DNA of 64,000 nt from Vibrio gallaecicus (GTDB lineage Bacteria; Pseudomonadota; Gammaproteobacteria; Enterobacterales; Vibrionaceae): contig NZ_AP025491.1 in assembly GCF_024347495.1 (NCBI RefSeq), positions 806,001 to 870,000 on the forward strand, written 5' to 3'. Below, one piece after another: positions 18,130 through 28,377 of this stretch. The stretch's first letter is position 1, and every line of letters begins with the position of its first letter. Made by a program: the position numbers and the translations under genes. Below the pieces are notes generated by a model. It had not been told where the DNA came from, searched no databases, and saw nothing but the letters and a program-made list of their open reading frames with translations.

Positions 18130-18741
18130 TTAGCTTTCGTGATTATTTTTCTGTATTTCAAGCTGATTGAATTGGTAGGCGTTCTTTAACACGATAGGAT
18201 AGAAAGACTCAAAGTGACACTGTAGCGAATAGTAGTGTTCCTCTAAATCTTTAAAGCAGTGTGCCAATGCTGCTAATCTTGGTCTTCTTAGAGCCATGCG
18301 TTGTAGAACGACTTCTATCGACTCCATGCTTTGATAAGACTCAAGCCAACGACCTTGGCTCATTTTCTCGTGAACAAATACGAAGTTTTCAGACCAATGC
18401 GGTTCAACTTCATGCTGAATCGTTCGATGTGAGTTTTGACAAAAGTTGAATAACGGCTGTGGGTGATACTTTGACCAATTCTGAGCGAGGCAGTGATCCC
18501 AAAACACATCTAAAGCAATTGGCGAATAACGACGAGTTTCATTAGAAAATAACCGCTTACACTGCAAAGTTATCTCGTGAGTGTCCGTAAAACTATCAAT
18601 AAAACGATGAAGCTTAATACCAGCACATAATTCAGGATTATAGTGTTTTGAAGGATCGCCTTTAACAAAATCTCCCAGTAAATTACCGGCAAGACTACTT
18701 TTACAATGATGGGCGATATGAAGATGGGCGAGAAAATTCAT
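18130..18741 (-). CDS. acpH: acyl carrier protein phosphodiesterase
   Basis: 203 residues of the AcpH (DUF479) family, which removes the 4'-phosphopantetheine arm from holo-ACP. The typical start MNFLAHLHIAHHCKSSLAGN, GDFVKG and the metal-ligand-like HRFIDSFTD are present, and the length is close to E. coli AcpH (193). It is in the same direction as the helicase gene with a 57-base gap. Confidence 0.92.
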   Translation of the reverse strand: MNFLAHLHIAHHCKSSLAGNLLGDFVKGDPSKHYNPELCAGIKLHRFIDSFTDTHEITLQCKRLFSNETRRYSPIALDVFWDHCLAQNWSKYHPQPLFNFCQNSHRTIQHEVEPHWSENFVFVHEKMSQGRWLESYQSMESIEVVLQRMALRRPRLAALAHCFKDLEEHYYSLQCHFESFYPIVLKNAYQFNQLEIQKNNHES

Positions 18742-18960
18742 TGAACCTCATTAAAGCATGCTTAATCGTATACGGTTGTGAACGTATTCATCATCTCTAC
18801 TACAAATAGAAAACACTGACTATAAACTTATTGCATGAAAGCTTATTTATTGATGATGTAATTCTAGCGAACTTTACGAGGTTCAGGTTAAACAATGTGA
18901 TAGCTAAACAAGTTGATGGTTAATAAATCAATGCTTAAGAAAATTAATAGTTAGCGCAAA

Positions 18961-19089
18961 TTATTCAGCTGGTTTGAAGATGTCTTCAGCGAGTTGCTGA
19001 ATCATTTGCTCATAATCTGATAACTGGATACCAATTTCCATAGCATCTAGCAATTCCAAGTTTTCTTCGTTTGTGTATTGGTCACTCAT
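18961..19089 (-). CDS. small acidic protein, 42 residues
   Basis: Reads MSDQYTNEENLELLDAMEIG then QLSDYEQMIQQLAEDIFKPA. The start ATG at 19087-19089 has GAAGGG upstream; the open frame runs to 19149 but without a better start. Strongly acidic and predicted helical, with no known domain that I recognise. The ribosome binding site and coding-like composition support it; function unknown. Confidence 0.55.
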   Translation of the reverse strand: MSDQYTNEENLELLDAMEIGIQLSDYEQMIQQLAEDIFKPAE

Positions 19090-19449
19090 ATTGTGCCCTT
19101 CTATTCCTTGATTCGGACCTAGCGTCCATTTACTGATAACGTCTTGCACCAGTACTTTTTATCAAACTAGTTGTATCTAATATATATGACAGTTTTAAGA
19201 CAAGACCAATCTCATAAATTTATATTTATGAACAAGATCATGGTAAATCGTTTGCGTTTCTGCCGACCTCATTAAAAAACCAAAATGTGTAAACATTGAT
19301 TTACAGTGGATATTTTATATTACATTTACAGTTGTAATTTCCATTAAAGTTCTACAAAATAGAGTTAAACAAGATGATAACAGCGATTTTACCACCTATA
19401 ATTGGTTTAATTATCTTAAACAAACCCTCTACGTAAAGAATTATATACA
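19090..19449. other. promoter region of the aromatic permease
   Basis: 360 bases holding the TyrR box below and an imperfect second site around 19320-19340 (TTACA-N8-TGTAA). No ORF is supported. Confidence 0.55.
19288..19305 (+). promoter_or_regulatory. TyrR box
   Basis: TGTAAA, six bases, TTTACA: a perfect match to the consensus TGTAAA-N6-TTTACA. It lies about 145 bases upstream of the TyrP-like permease, as expected for the TyrR regulon. Confidence 0.85.
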
Positions 19450-20700
19450 ATGAATAAATCAAAGGTTTTTGGTAGTACTTTGATCATTGCTGGCACAACA
19501 ATTGGCGCGGGCATGTTAGCTTTGCCACTTGCATCTGCTGGGATTGGTTTTTCAACATCTTTAATTTTAATGCTAATACTTTGGGCATTAATGGCATTTA
19601 CCGCTTTGCTGATGGTTGAATTACATCAATTCGCGGATAACGATGCGACTTTGCATACCTTAGCTGAGAAAATTCTAGGGACAAAAGGGAAATGGGTAGC
19701 GAGCTTTGCTGTTATGTTCCTATTTTATGCTTTATGTGCGGCATATATTGCTGGTGGTGGTTCACAGTTTAACCAACGTATATTCGACTTATTCGACATA
19801 TCTCTTGATAGCCAATTAACCACACTTTTATTCACTGTACTGGTCGCAGTAGTCGTGACGATTGGTACGCACAGTGTTGATAGAGTCAACCGAGTACTGT
19901 TCAGTTTAAAACTTATTGCAATGGTTTTAGTACTTAGTTTCTTAGCGCCTAACATCACTTCTCAGTACTTAATGAGTATGCCAATCCAACAAGGTTTAAT
20001 AGTTGCAGCGATTCCCGTTGTTTTTACTTCATTTGGTTTCCACGGCAGCATTCCATCCATCGTCAAATATTTAGATGGGGACGTAAAATCTTTACGTAAA
20101 GTAATGCTCATTGGCTCTGCATTACCATTGATCATTTACGTCTTTTGGCAAGGGGTAACGTTAGGAGTGGTTAGCCAAGAAACACTATTGGCAGACTCAA
20201 GTTTAGGGGCTTTGCTTGTGTCTTTATCTCAGACCGTTCAGCAATCTAATTTAAGCGTAATTGTAGGTATCTTTGCTGATCTAGCACTGTTAACTTCATT
20301 TATTGGAGTGAGTCTTGGACTATTTGAGTTCATGGGCGACTCAATGGGGAAACATTTAGGCAGTGCTAAACGCGTTAAAACTGCAATCATTACTTTTGTA
20401 CCGCCTCTAGGGTTTGCTTTATTTTACCCTCAAGGCTTTATCACCGCACTTGGTTATGCCGCAATTGCATTGGCTGTATTAGCCATCTTACTGCCTACCA
20501 TCATGGTTCATAAAGTACGTACCCAACCTCAATCCTTAGTAATGGCAACATCGGTTCCAGCTTCTAATGCTAGCCAAACAGAAAGCTTATACCAAGTACG
20601 CGGAGGCTCTAAGTCTCTTATTATCGCAGGCGGTATCGGGTTACTTATCATTAGCTTTCAATTGATGATCTCTTTTGGGATGTTACCTTCTCTAGGTTAA
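19450..20700 (+). CDS. tyrP: aromatic amino acid permease (TyrP/Mtr family)
   Basis: 416-residue transporter of the HAAAP family with eleven or so membrane helices. It opens with KVFGSTLIIAGTTIGAGMLA, the family hallmark, and has SFGFHGSIPSIVKYL in the middle, both typical of TyrP/Mtr. It imports tyrosine or tryptophan with protons. The perfect TyrR box upstream favours an aromatic substrate and TyrR control. The TyrP/Mtr distinction is not certain. A terminator follows at 20735. Confidence 0.88.
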   Translation: MNKSKVFGSTLIIAGTTIGAGMLALPLASAGIGFSTSLILMLILWALMAFTALLMVELHQFADNDATLHTLAEKILGTKGKWVASFAVMFLFYALCAAYIAGGGSQFNQRIFDLFDISLDSQLTTLLFTVLVAVVVTIGTHSVDRVNRVLFSLKLIAMVLVLSFLAPNITSQYLMSMPIQQGLIVAAIPVVFTSFGFHGSIPSIVKYLDGDVKSLRKVMLIGSALPLIIYVFWQGVTLGVVSQETLLADSSLGALLVSLSQTVQQSNLSVIVGIFADLALLTSFIGVSLGLFEFMGDSMGKHLGSAKRVKTAIITFVPPLGFALFYPQGFITALGYAAIALAVLAILLPTIMVHKVRTQPQSLVMATSVPASNASQTESLYQVRGGSKSLIIAGGIGLLIISFQLMISFGMLPSLG

Positions 20701-20734
20701 GATTCCGTCGCTAAAACATCCCTTAATTATTATT

Positions 20735-20764
20735 AAAGGCTTCTTACTATAGAAGCCTTTTTAT
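20735..20764 (+). terminator. terminator of the permease gene
   Basis: AAAGGCTTCT (20735-20744) and AGAAGCCTTT (20751-20760), then T-rich. Confidence 0.9.
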
Positions 20765-20986
20765 TTTAGAAGTACACATACATACTGCAACTTCTATACT
20801 AATAAATTGTTACAAGTATAGTCAGCTAACCCAAGATAGTACCAAGTTGCATATTAATGAAAATGCTTAAGATCTCATAAATATGATTCATGTAACACTA
20901 TGTTTCAAAAATAGCAGATTTGTATCACGTTTTTATTAGGTCGTGTTTATTAAAGTTCAACGTAATGGATATACCGTGGAGTCTTT

Positions 20987-22417
20987 ATGAAAGAAGTTGA
21001 ATTTCGAACGATAGATAAATTATTTATTAAGATGTCTATCAACGATAAAATGTGGGTAATTTTCTTTATCTTCCTTATGGCACTGAGCTCTGTTTCTGGT
21101 GCTCGATATTTTTCAAGTGTCGATAAAATCAATGATAGTGCAAAACAGCAAGTTGAAATGAAGCTTGATGGAATACTCACGGTTCTGGATAACCCTTCAG
21201 AGCAATACGGTAAGCTTCAATCAGCTTCATCACCAAGTGACACCATCATCAATCGAAACGGTTTAGTTACCGCGACTGCACAAGGAAAAGATGGAAAATA
21301 CTATTCTCTTTCACTCCCAAGCAGCAATACAGAACAACAGAAGCAGCAAGCACTTTATTCTTTCCTTTTAAGCTACTTGTGGTGCATTCCTTTTGCACTC
21401 TTTGTGTATTGGGTGGCAACCTTCCTTGGCGGTGCGCTTTGGGTTCTTTACTCAACCACTCAGAAAATTGGCGATGGAGATTTAACTTCCCGTTTGGGCT
21501 TCCACCCAGGGCGAGATGAGTTTGGTACGATTGGTTGTGCACTGGATCGCTCAATGGACACATTAAGTGAACTAGTGAATAACGTAAATGAAAGTGCATC
21601 GACATTAAGCGAAACATCTTCATCATTTGAAACTGAAATGAAACGTAGCGAAAGCCAGATTTCTAGTCAGCACGCTTCACTTGATTCGGTAGCTACTGCA
21701 ATGGATCAAATGACAGCTTCAGCTCAAGAAGTATCGAACATTTCGGCTCGTGCCACTCAGCAAAATGAACATGATGCCCAGCATGTACATAATAGCCATG
21801 CAAAAGTTCAGCAAGCTATTTCTGAGATTTCGACTCTTTCAACATTAATTGAACAAACATCGTCTTCAGTGACAAGTTTGAACGAAAATACTAACCAAAT
21901 TAATGAAGTAATCACCACGATTAATGCTATCTCCGAACAAACTAACCTGCTTGCCTTAAACGCTGCGATTGAAGCAGCACGTGCTGGTGAGCAAGGTCGA
22001 GGTTTCGCAGTCGTAGCTGATGAGGTTAGAACCCTTGCGAGTCGAACTCAATCTGCGACAGTTGAAATACAAGCTATGATTGAGAAACTGCAAAGCGAAA
22101 GCCAAACCATCGCAACTATCACTCAGCAAACCGTTAGTCAGGCTCATACGAGTAGCGACTTAATTTCCAATATAGGTGGTGACGTCAATGCGATTGCAGA
22201 TTCTGCGCAAGCTTTAATGGATATGAGCATACAAATCGCGACATCTGCCGATGAACAAAGTAGTGTAGCAAATACTATTGCAGCGGAACTTAATGACATT
22301 CGAAGCCAATCTGATGTGATACGAGAAGTTGCGCAAAGCTCATCAAGCGGCGTTTCAAAGCTTACCGATGCTTCTGTAAACTTGTCTAATACACTTGCTC
22401 GATACCGTACTAGTTAA
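20987..22417 (+). CDS. methyl-accepting chemotaxis protein
   Basis: 476 residues. Membrane segments at about 22-41 and 125-150 flank a short periplasmic part (about 85 residues), followed by HAMP ([22 protein letters not shown]) and the signalling domain. The conserved hairpin tip is [20 protein letters not shown]. The periplasmic loop is too short for a dCache domain, so the ligand is unclear. The start ATG at 20987 has TGGAG five bases upstream. A terminator follows. Confidence 0.92.
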   Translation: MKEVEFRTIDKLFIKMSINDKMWVIFFIFLMALSSVSGARYFSSVDKINDSAKQQVEMKLDGILTVLDNPSEQYGKLQSASSPSDTIINRNGLVTATAQGKDGKYYSLSLPSSNTEQQKQQALYSFLLSYLWCIPFALFVYWVATFLGGALWVLYSTTQKIGDGDLTSRLGFHPGRDEFGTIGCALDRSMDTLSELVNNVNESASTLSETSSSFETEMKRSESQISSQHASLDSVATAMDQMTASAQEVSNISARATQQNEHDAQHVHNSHAKVQQAISEISTLSTLIEQTSSSVTSLNENTNQINEVITTINAISEQTNLLALNAAIEAARAGEQGRGFAVVADEVRTLASRTQSATVEIQAMIEKLQSESQTIATITQQTVSQAHTSSDLISNIGGDVNAIADSAQALMDMSIQIATSADEQSSVANTIAAELNDIRSQSDVIREVAQSSSSGVSKLTDASVNLSNTLARYRTS

Positions 22418-22446
22418 AAAATCACAGTTTACTTACGTAGATAATG

Positions 22447-22476
22447 AAAAAGGACTCAAAATAGAGTCCTTTTTTG
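22447..22476 (+). terminator. terminator of the chemoreceptor gene
   Basis: AAAAAGGACTC (22447-22457) / GAGTCCTTTTT (22464-22474). Confidence 0.9.
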
Positions 22477-22477
22477 T

Positions 22478-22517
22478 ACATCATAGTTTTAGTTCATCAT
22501 AGCTTTAGTTCATCATT
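22478..22517. repeat. short tandem repeat, unit of 16 bases
   Basis: CATCATAGTTTTAGTT, CATCATAGCTTTAGTT and a partial third CATCATTG lie in the gap between the chemoreceptor and the second RND gene. No function is suggested. Confidence 0.7.
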
Positions 22518-22582
22518 GCAACGCTTCGACCAACTATAAATAACGACAAACCTAGATTCGAGCAACTATACAGTGACCTACC

Positions 22583-25500
22583 CTACATTGACACAAGTTC
22601 ATTACCAGCTTTCGCATCGTTTGGTTCGTTCTGAACTTGGTCATGTTCTCTAAAAAATAAGCTATACAAAACAGGTACCACACCTAAAGTAAGTAAAGTC
22701 CCTACCGCCATACCAAAAATCATCACAATAGACATTGAGTACCAGAATTCACCACCAGATATTGCAAGTGGTACAAGACCAAGAATAGTCGTCAATGTTG
22801 TCATCACAATCGGTCTGAAGCGAGTTACACAGGCTTCAATGATAGAATGGTTGATATTCCTACCTGAATTACGATTTTGTTCAATACAGTCGATTAGAAC
22901 AATCCCATTATTAATAATAATACCTGCAAGACTGAATATCCCTAACATCGCCGGAAACGTAAAATACGCATCCATAATCAGCAGTCCTGATACCGCACCA
23001 ATTAAAGACAAAGGAATCGTCAGTAAAATAATCGCCGGTCGGCGTATTGAATTGAATTGCAGTAGCAGCAATAAAATCATAGCAGCGAAACATTGAGGCA
23101 GGTAACCAAACAGAGCACCATTAGCTTTGCTCGCACCTTTAAGCTCTCCTCCTAACGCAATATGATAGCCCGGCGGCAAATCGATTTGCTCAAGAGTCGG
23201 TTGTATGAGCTTATTCAGCTCACTGGCTTGCAGTGATTCATGCTTGAGACTTATTGTTACTGTTCGCTCAAGGTTAAAGCGTCGAATGATAGATGCTTCA
23301 CTTGTCGGTTCAATAGTTGCAAACTGTATCAATGGTAAAGCAGCACCATTAGTTGACGATATAATTTGAGTCGTGAATAGTTTATCTATCGACTTTTCAT
23401 CTTCAGATGCTTTTACCACAACAGGAATCACATCCTCATCGTCACGATAACTTGTGACCTCATGCCCTCTTAAATAGCTGTCTAAGCTTGTCGCTATATC
23501 TCGGCTGCTAACTCCAGCTCTAAGAGCCTGAGCTTGATCAATATTGAGTACAAGTTTAGGAACATTGTTTTCCCAATCATTACGTATACCAACCGCACCA
23601 GGCACTTGCCTTAAAGCAATTTCTATATCTTTTGCGATATCTTGAATAACTTTGATATCTTTACCAACTACTTGGTACTCAACTAACCCAAGCTCCGTTC
23701 CGCCAAGCCACATGCGTTTTGCTTGTCCACTGGCTTCTGGTAGCTGCTGGGTAATAAAGCGATTTGTTTTATTGACCATGGTCAGTGCCGATTCATAGTC
23801 TTTTGTATTCACGACCATAAACACTCGGTTTGGCACTCTATCAATGGGTGATAAAGCAAGGAAAAATCTTGGTCCACCATCTCCCACATATCGAACAGTA
23901 CTAACTACATCAGGGTTTTCTTTGGCGTCGAGCAACCAATTATCTAGACGTGTAGATACCCTATCTGACTCTTTAGCTGTTGTCCCAGCGGGGAGATCGA
24001 CAAAAACAAGGTACTGATTACGTTCAGAACCTGGCATAAATTGCACGGTAACAAACTTAAACCCATATATTGATACAGCGAAGATCATCAAAACAACTGT
24101 TAAAGTAATGAATCTCATTCTTAAAATTCCGCTGATAAAGCGGCGATATAATGAATGGAATAATGACTCAGGATTAGCCGTTACAGTTTCATTGCTTGGT
24201 TTAATGAACCACACGCACATGACAGGTGTGGCGAACAAACATAAGAACCAAGAAGATAACAAGGCAACGGTGATCACTTGAGACAGTGAGCGTAAGTATT
24301 CGCCTGTAACGTCTTGTGCCAACAATAATGGCATAAACGCTAAGATGGTCGTTAATGAGGACGTTAATAAAGGCACTGCCATTGATTTTGAAGCTAAAAT
24401 TGCCGCTTCAGTTCGTTCCACCCCTTCAGATATTTTACTCTTAATGAATTCAGCCACCACGATGCCATTATCCACCAGCAAACCTAACGATATAATAATA
24501 GCGGCAATAGACATCCTCTGAAGCTCAACCCCCCAAAGGGACATTCCTACAACGGTCATCAAAATCGTTAAGGGCACAATGCTTCCAACGATAAGCCCCA
24601 TACGAACACCAAGAAAGACCATAACCACAGCCAGTACAACCGCGACCGTTTGCATTAGGTTAGTTGTTGCAGAGCTTACAGATGCGTTCACTTTGTCAGG
24701 CTGAAATGTCGCGAGGTCGAGCTTCATACCAACAGGGAGTGCAAGCTGGCTTTCTTCTAAAAACTCGCGGACTTTAATTCCAAATTCATCACTTTGGCTG
24801 CCAGAAGCCATTGAAGCAGCAATAATGACCGCTCTTTTTCCATTAAAATAAACTGGCGTGTTAAATGGATCTTCATACCCTCTTTTTACGTCCGCTAAAT
24901 CACGTAAGTAAACGGTGTTACCAGATTCTCTTTCTTGGAGGTCTAAATTTAGAATTTCATCAACAGAATTAAAGTTTCCTGTAGGTTCAATTTCAATTTG
25001 AAGAGTATCACTTTCAATGCTCCCACCAGGAAGAACAACATTACGAGACTGTAGCGCTGTAACTATCTGACGAAATTGAAACTTTTCATTTTCAATTGCA
25101 CCACTTCTCGTTTTAACCCAAATTCTTTCTTCATTAACCCCGTACAGTTCGACCTGTGAGACAGTTTGGATGCTGCTCAATTGATCTTGAAGATCTTCTG
25201 CTGTTTTTCTCAGTTCGCGGTCATCAAATCCATCACCTGTAAGTGCAATCGTCGCTGAATACACTCGCCCAAATTCATCATTAACGATAGGACCAATTGT
25301 TCCATCTGGTAATTCGCTTTTAATGCTGTCCATTCGGTTTCGTAACGTGTCCCAAATAGGCTGTAGATCGAAGTATTTATCATCCACCGTGACCGTGATT
25401 TGAGAAACTCCGGTACGCGACCAAGATTTAATTTCTGTCACTTCAGAGATCTGTTTAATCTCTCTTTCAAGCGGCTTGGTAATAAAGTTTTCGATTCTAT

Positions 25501-25672
25501 CCGGCGACATCCCTGGAAATTGAGCAACCACAATAGCGTTACGAATCAAAATTTCCGGGTCTTCTTTACTCGGCGCATTCTTGAACGTGCTGATGCCTAA
25601 AACAAAAAGCATGATTAAAAATACTTGAGTAAAACGGTGGTACTTTAAAGCAAGTTCGGTAATTTTATACAT
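22583..25672 (-). CDS. second RND efflux permease
   Basis: 1029 residues, AcrB superfamily, typical of the Vibrio pumps with one adaptor. It has twelve membrane segments; MYKITELALKYHRFTQ leads into the first one, and GLLVDNGIVVAEF is the TM4 acidic motif. The open frame extends to 25720, but the start ATG at 25670-25672 with AGGGA seven bases upstream is preferred. It lies ten bases after its adaptor, so they form a two-gene operon. No outer membrane factor or regulator is adjacent. The substrate is unknown. Confidence 0.87.
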   Translation of the reverse strand: MYKITELALKYHRFTQVFLIMLFVLGISTFKNAPSKEDPEILIRNAIVVAQFPGMSPDRIENFITKPLEREIKQISEVTEIKSWSRTGVSQITVTVDDKYFDLQPIWDTLRNRMDSIKSELPDGTIGPIVNDEFGRVYSATIALTGDGFDDRELRKTAEDLQDQLSSIQTVSQVELYGVNEERIWVKTRSGAIENEKFQFRQIVTALQSRNVVLPGGSIESDTLQIEIEPTGNFNSVDEILNLDLQERESGNTVYLRDLADVKRGYEDPFNTPVYFNGKRAVIIAASMASGSQSDEFGIKVREFLEESQLALPVGMKLDLATFQPDKVNASVSSATTNLMQTVAVVLAVVMVFLGVRMGLIVGSIVPLTILMTVVGMSLWGVELQRMSIAAIIISLGLLVDNGIVVAEFIKSKISEGVERTEAAILASKSMAVPLLTSSLTTILAFMPLLLAQDVTGEYLRSLSQVITVALLSSWFLCLFATPVMCVWFIKPSNETVTANPESLFHSLYRRFISGILRMRFITLTVVLMIFAVSIYGFKFVTVQFMPGSERNQYLVFVDLPAGTTAKESDRVSTRLDNWLLDAKENPDVVSTVRYVGDGGPRFFLALSPIDRVPNRVFMVVNTKDYESALTMVNKTNRFITQQLPEASGQAKRMWLGGTELGLVEYQVVGKDIKVIQDIAKDIEIALRQVPGAVGIRNDWENNVPKLVLNIDQAQALRAGVSSRDIATSLDSYLRGHEVTSYRDDEDVIPVVVKASEDEKSIDKLFTTQIISSTNGAALPLIQFATIEPTSEASIIRRFNLERTVTISLKHESLQASELNKLIQPTLEQIDLPPGYHIALGGELKGASKANGALFGYLPQCFAAMILLLLLQFNSIRRPAIILLTIPLSLIGAVSGLLIMDAYFTFPAMLGIFSLAGIIINNGIVLIDCIEQNRNSGRNINHSIIEACVTRFRPIVMTTLTTILGLVPLAISGGEFWYSMSIVMIFGMAVGTLLTLGVVPVLYSLFFREHDQVQNEPNDAKAGNELVSM

Positions 25673-25682
25673 ATGAGAATCC

Positions 25683-26780
25683 CTATAGCCCTTCCCATAA
25701 TGTGACTTCTTGCCCTTCATATAAGAATGGGATACCGGCAGTCACAACTTGCTCACCTTCAACGAGGTTATTTAAGACAACTACTTCTGAATTGATATTT
25801 TTCTTTATTGATACATAGCGCTTCTCAAGACGCGATGTTGTCGGATCAACTATATATATCGCAGCATTTTCTTCAGTGTTTGCTCCTTTATCATCGAAGT
25901 TAAACGCTTCTAATGGTAATAGGACAACATTTTGGCTCGTACTTCCTATATTAAGTTGGATGTTTGCTGACATGCCATTTCGCAGTGCTGAGGAAGGTTC
26001 ACTGAGTACAAGTGTTACTGCATAAGCATTACCTCGTTTCACAACCGCACCTATTTCTGATACTTGCCCAACAAATACGGTGTCGTTTAGCGCTGGAACT
26101 ATAATTTGAATTTTCTCGCCGAATGTCACCTCTTGGATCAAAGCTTCAGGCAATAGAAAATCAACTTCGTATACGAAATCATTCACTAACTCTAAGATTT
26201 TTTGACCTGAATTGACCTCAGTGTAATCGTCAATAAACACTTGGCTAATTTGACCAGAAAAAGGGGCGTATAATTTGGCACGCTCAAGGTTTAATTCTGC
26301 ATTTGAAAGGTCGGTGAGAGCTAATTGCTCCTGTTGGTGTTTAGCATCAAATTCGGCGTGGATAGCATTAAGTTCAGAATCGGAAACGAAGCCTTTATTA
26401 TTTAATTTTTCAGATCGTTCGAATTTATCTTGAGCTTGAAGGCGTGAAGCTTTTGCTGCTCCTACCGATGCTTGCGCCTTACGAAGTGCTAATAGGAGGT
26501 TACTGGTTTCAAGTTGAGCAAGCACTTGACCTTGCTTTACTTTGTGCCCTTTGGAAACAAGTACATGATTAACTGTACCACTGACTTGAAAACTGATTGG
26601 TGAAGTTTGGGCACTTCTAATAATACCCGTAAGTTCTCGGAATTGAGTGTGGGATTGATAGACAGCTTCAGTATATTTTACGCTTCTTACCGGTTCGTCA
26701 GAAACAAGATTTGAACTGTCTATTTTTTCATTACAGCCAGACAAGATTGCTGCGGATACGAGCAAATAAAAAAATTTCAC
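25683..26780 (-). CDS. RND periplasmic adaptor (HlyD/AcrA family)
   Basis: 365-residue lipoprotein adaptor: MKFFYLLVSAAILSGC gives a lipobox with Cys16. The lipoyl-like motif VSKGHKVKQGQVLAQLE and the long coiled coil (about 100-160) follow. The start is GTG (26778-26780) with AGG seven bases upstream. It is the first gene of a two-gene operon with the pump. A palindrome sits 18 bases upstream (26798-26814). Confidence 0.88.
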   Translation of the reverse strand: MKFFYLLVSAAILSGCNEKIDSSNLVSDEPVRSVKYTEAVYQSHTQFRELTGIIRSAQTSPISFQVSGTVNHVLVSKGHKVKQGQVLAQLETSNLLLALRKAQASVGAAKASRLQAQDKFERSEKLNNKGFVSDSELNAIHAEFDAKHQQEQLALTDLSNAELNLERAKLYAPFSGQISQVFIDDYTEVNSGQKILELVNDFVYEVDFLLPEALIQEVTFGEKIQIIVPALNDTVFVGQVSEIGAVVKRGNAYAVTLVLSEPSSALRNGMSANIQLNIGSTSQNVVLLPLEAFNFDDKGANTEENAAIYIVDPTTSRLEKRYVSIKKNINSEVVVLNNLVEGEQVVTAGIPFLYEGQEVTLWEGL

Positions 26781-26797
26781 AATTAAGCCTAAAGGTT

Positions 26798-26814
26798 ATG
26801 GTACTCCATACCAT
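26798..26814. promoter_or_regulatory. palindrome upstream of the second RND operon
   Basis: ATGGTA, CTCCA, TACCAT: perfect 6-base arms around a 5-base centre just before the GTG start. It is a candidate operator for a regulator encoded elsewhere. Confidence 0.45.
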
Positions 26815-26975
26815 CATACCCTATTGCATATTGTTAATCTATTTTAAATAGATTACCTTGAGGCTTGTCTCAAATTTCAGATCTATTCTGCAGATAACTG
26901 TCCAATATTCGAGCATAGCGTTAATCTAATATGGTGACATTTATTCGCGCTATCTTATTGCTGCTAGGTGACATT

Positions 26976-27185
26976 ATGACTACAAAAAAAACACCGCCAA
27001 ATGATATAACATGCCCTCTTTGCCAACATGATGAATACTTCATATCAGAAAATGGAGAAAAATTTACTTGTGGTTCCTGTGGGTTTCATACAAAACAATT
27101 TAGCCAAATTAATCCAACTAACCTTGTTCCAATTAACCCACAACCTCAGAGCGTGATGCATTGCTTAAGTAGTGCTTGTCATTAA
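26976..27185 (+). CDS. small zinc-ribbon protein
   Basis: 69 residues with two zinc-knuckle pairs, CPLC (about 13-16) and CGSC (about 34-37), spaced as in a rubredoxin-type zinc ribbon. The start is ATG at 26976 with AGGTG upstream; the open frame begins at 26931 but that part is a hydrophobic extension without a good start. Its last 53 bases overlap the 3' end of the convergent phosphatase gene. The function is unknown. Confidence 0.65.
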   Translation: MTTKKTPPNDITCPLCQHDEYFISENGEKFTCGSCGFHTKQFSQINPTNLVPINPQPQSVMHCLSSACH

Positions 27186-27846
27186 TCCACGCCGTAAGTT
27201 CATTTAAACTATAGATATTTAAGGTCGACGCATTATGTGTTTCGACCTTAGTTTTATCTGCAATATTAAATGTTTTTAGACAAAACGTTTTAATTCCTGC
27301 ACGAATACCAGCTTCAATACCTTTCTTTGTATCATCCACATAAATACAGTCACTGGGCAAAAAACCCATATTCATTGCCGTGTATAAGATTAGATCTGGC
27401 TCAGGCTTCCAACTGTTTGCGTCAAAAGCAGAGAAGATTTTTCCTTTGAAATGATCGAACAAACCAGTCATCAATAAAGATGATTCAATCCTAGACTTGG
27501 GAGCGTTTGAAGCGATACAAAATTCAATATTTTCATTTTTTAAATATTGAATTAACTCAAACGCGCCATTCATCGGCTGCAAATGACGCAGAAATAAGCT
27601 TTCCACTTCTTCACGATATAAAGGCTCTAAAATATCGAGTGAAATCGACAAACCAAGTCGATTTTGCGTCTCAGATAAAATATCGGCAAGTTTTCCACCT
27701 TGAAAATGTGTCAGAGACTCCTCGATAGATAAGTCAGCATCGAATTCTGAAAAGACATTTACTAATGCCTGACAACATAATCTCTCACTATCTATTAGCG
27801 TTCCATCACAATCAAAAATGACGCATTTAACTTCTTGTTGAACCAT
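27133..27846 (-). CDS. yieH: HAD phosphatase, YieH-like (6-phosphogluconate phosphatase family)
   Basis: 237 residues, HAD subfamily IA. Motif I is CVIFDCDGTLIDSE, motif II CIASNAPKS, and motif III/IV WKPEPDLIL ... CIYVDDTKKG. Similarity in wording to E. coli YieH (FDCDGTLVDSE, FSGYDIQRWKPDPAL) is strong; YieH hydrolyses 6-phosphogluconate and other small phosphates. Its 3' end overlaps the zinc-ribbon gene convergently. It is a single gene. Confidence 0.85.
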   Translation of the reverse strand: MVQQEVKCVIFDCDGTLIDSERLCCQALVNVFSEFDADLSIEESLTHFQGGKLADILSETQNRLGLSISLDILEPLYREEVESLFLRHLQPMNGAFELIQYLKNENIEFCIASNAPKSRIESSLLMTGLFDHFKGKIFSAFDANSWKPEPDLILYTAMNMGFLPSDCIYVDDTKKGIEAGIRAGIKTFCLKTFNIADKTKVETHNASTLNIYSLNELTAWINDKHYLSNASRSEVVG

Positions 27847-28377
27847 GCTCTACTCAATAAGCCTTGACCTAAGTTTCATAGTATAGGCTCCTCAACTTTA
27901 GAGGCATGACTGATGTAGCAATTTGTAGATACTGACTTATTTAGCTTTGCGAAATATGAAATAGATCACGTGATTAAGTGGATATTGGAGCAATTTAAAA
28001 CACTAAAGATAAAACTCGTTCTGTAGAGAAGACCGTGAGTTGGTTTATGTGGTTAGCTGAATAATGAATCTGAGTGCGTATTTCAACAACATCAGCCAAG
28101 CTCTTCATAAACGACTGAGTAAAGTATGGGGGTTAAGCATTTTCGATGTTTTTTGGAGATAAGCCGTCCATTGATAAGACGGCTTGTAGGAATTCACAAT
28201 ATATTTGCGTTTAATGTCCCAGTCTAAAGGGTCAGCAAAAGCTTGTTAGGTAAAAGTAATCGCACCAATACAGTAATAGCCAATATTGTCTTTGAATATT
28301 CGCCACTCAATAAGTGAAGCTGTTATTGCTGTATCTTGAAATCGACTAAGAAATGCTTTTAGCTCTCTAACCAATTT
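27847..28377. other. 531-base gap with remnant-like sequence
   Basis: No intact gene. It contains a hairpin AAGCCGTC / GACGGCTT (about 28157-28185) without a T run. At 28249-28377, on the minus strand, 43 sense codons lie in frame after the stop of the next gene (see that entry). A 32-codon ORF from 28064 has no ribosome binding site. Confidence 0.5.

Noticed and set aside
28064..28162. 32-codon ORF starting MNLSAYFNN
   Set aside because: No ribosome binding site and no similarity that I recognise.
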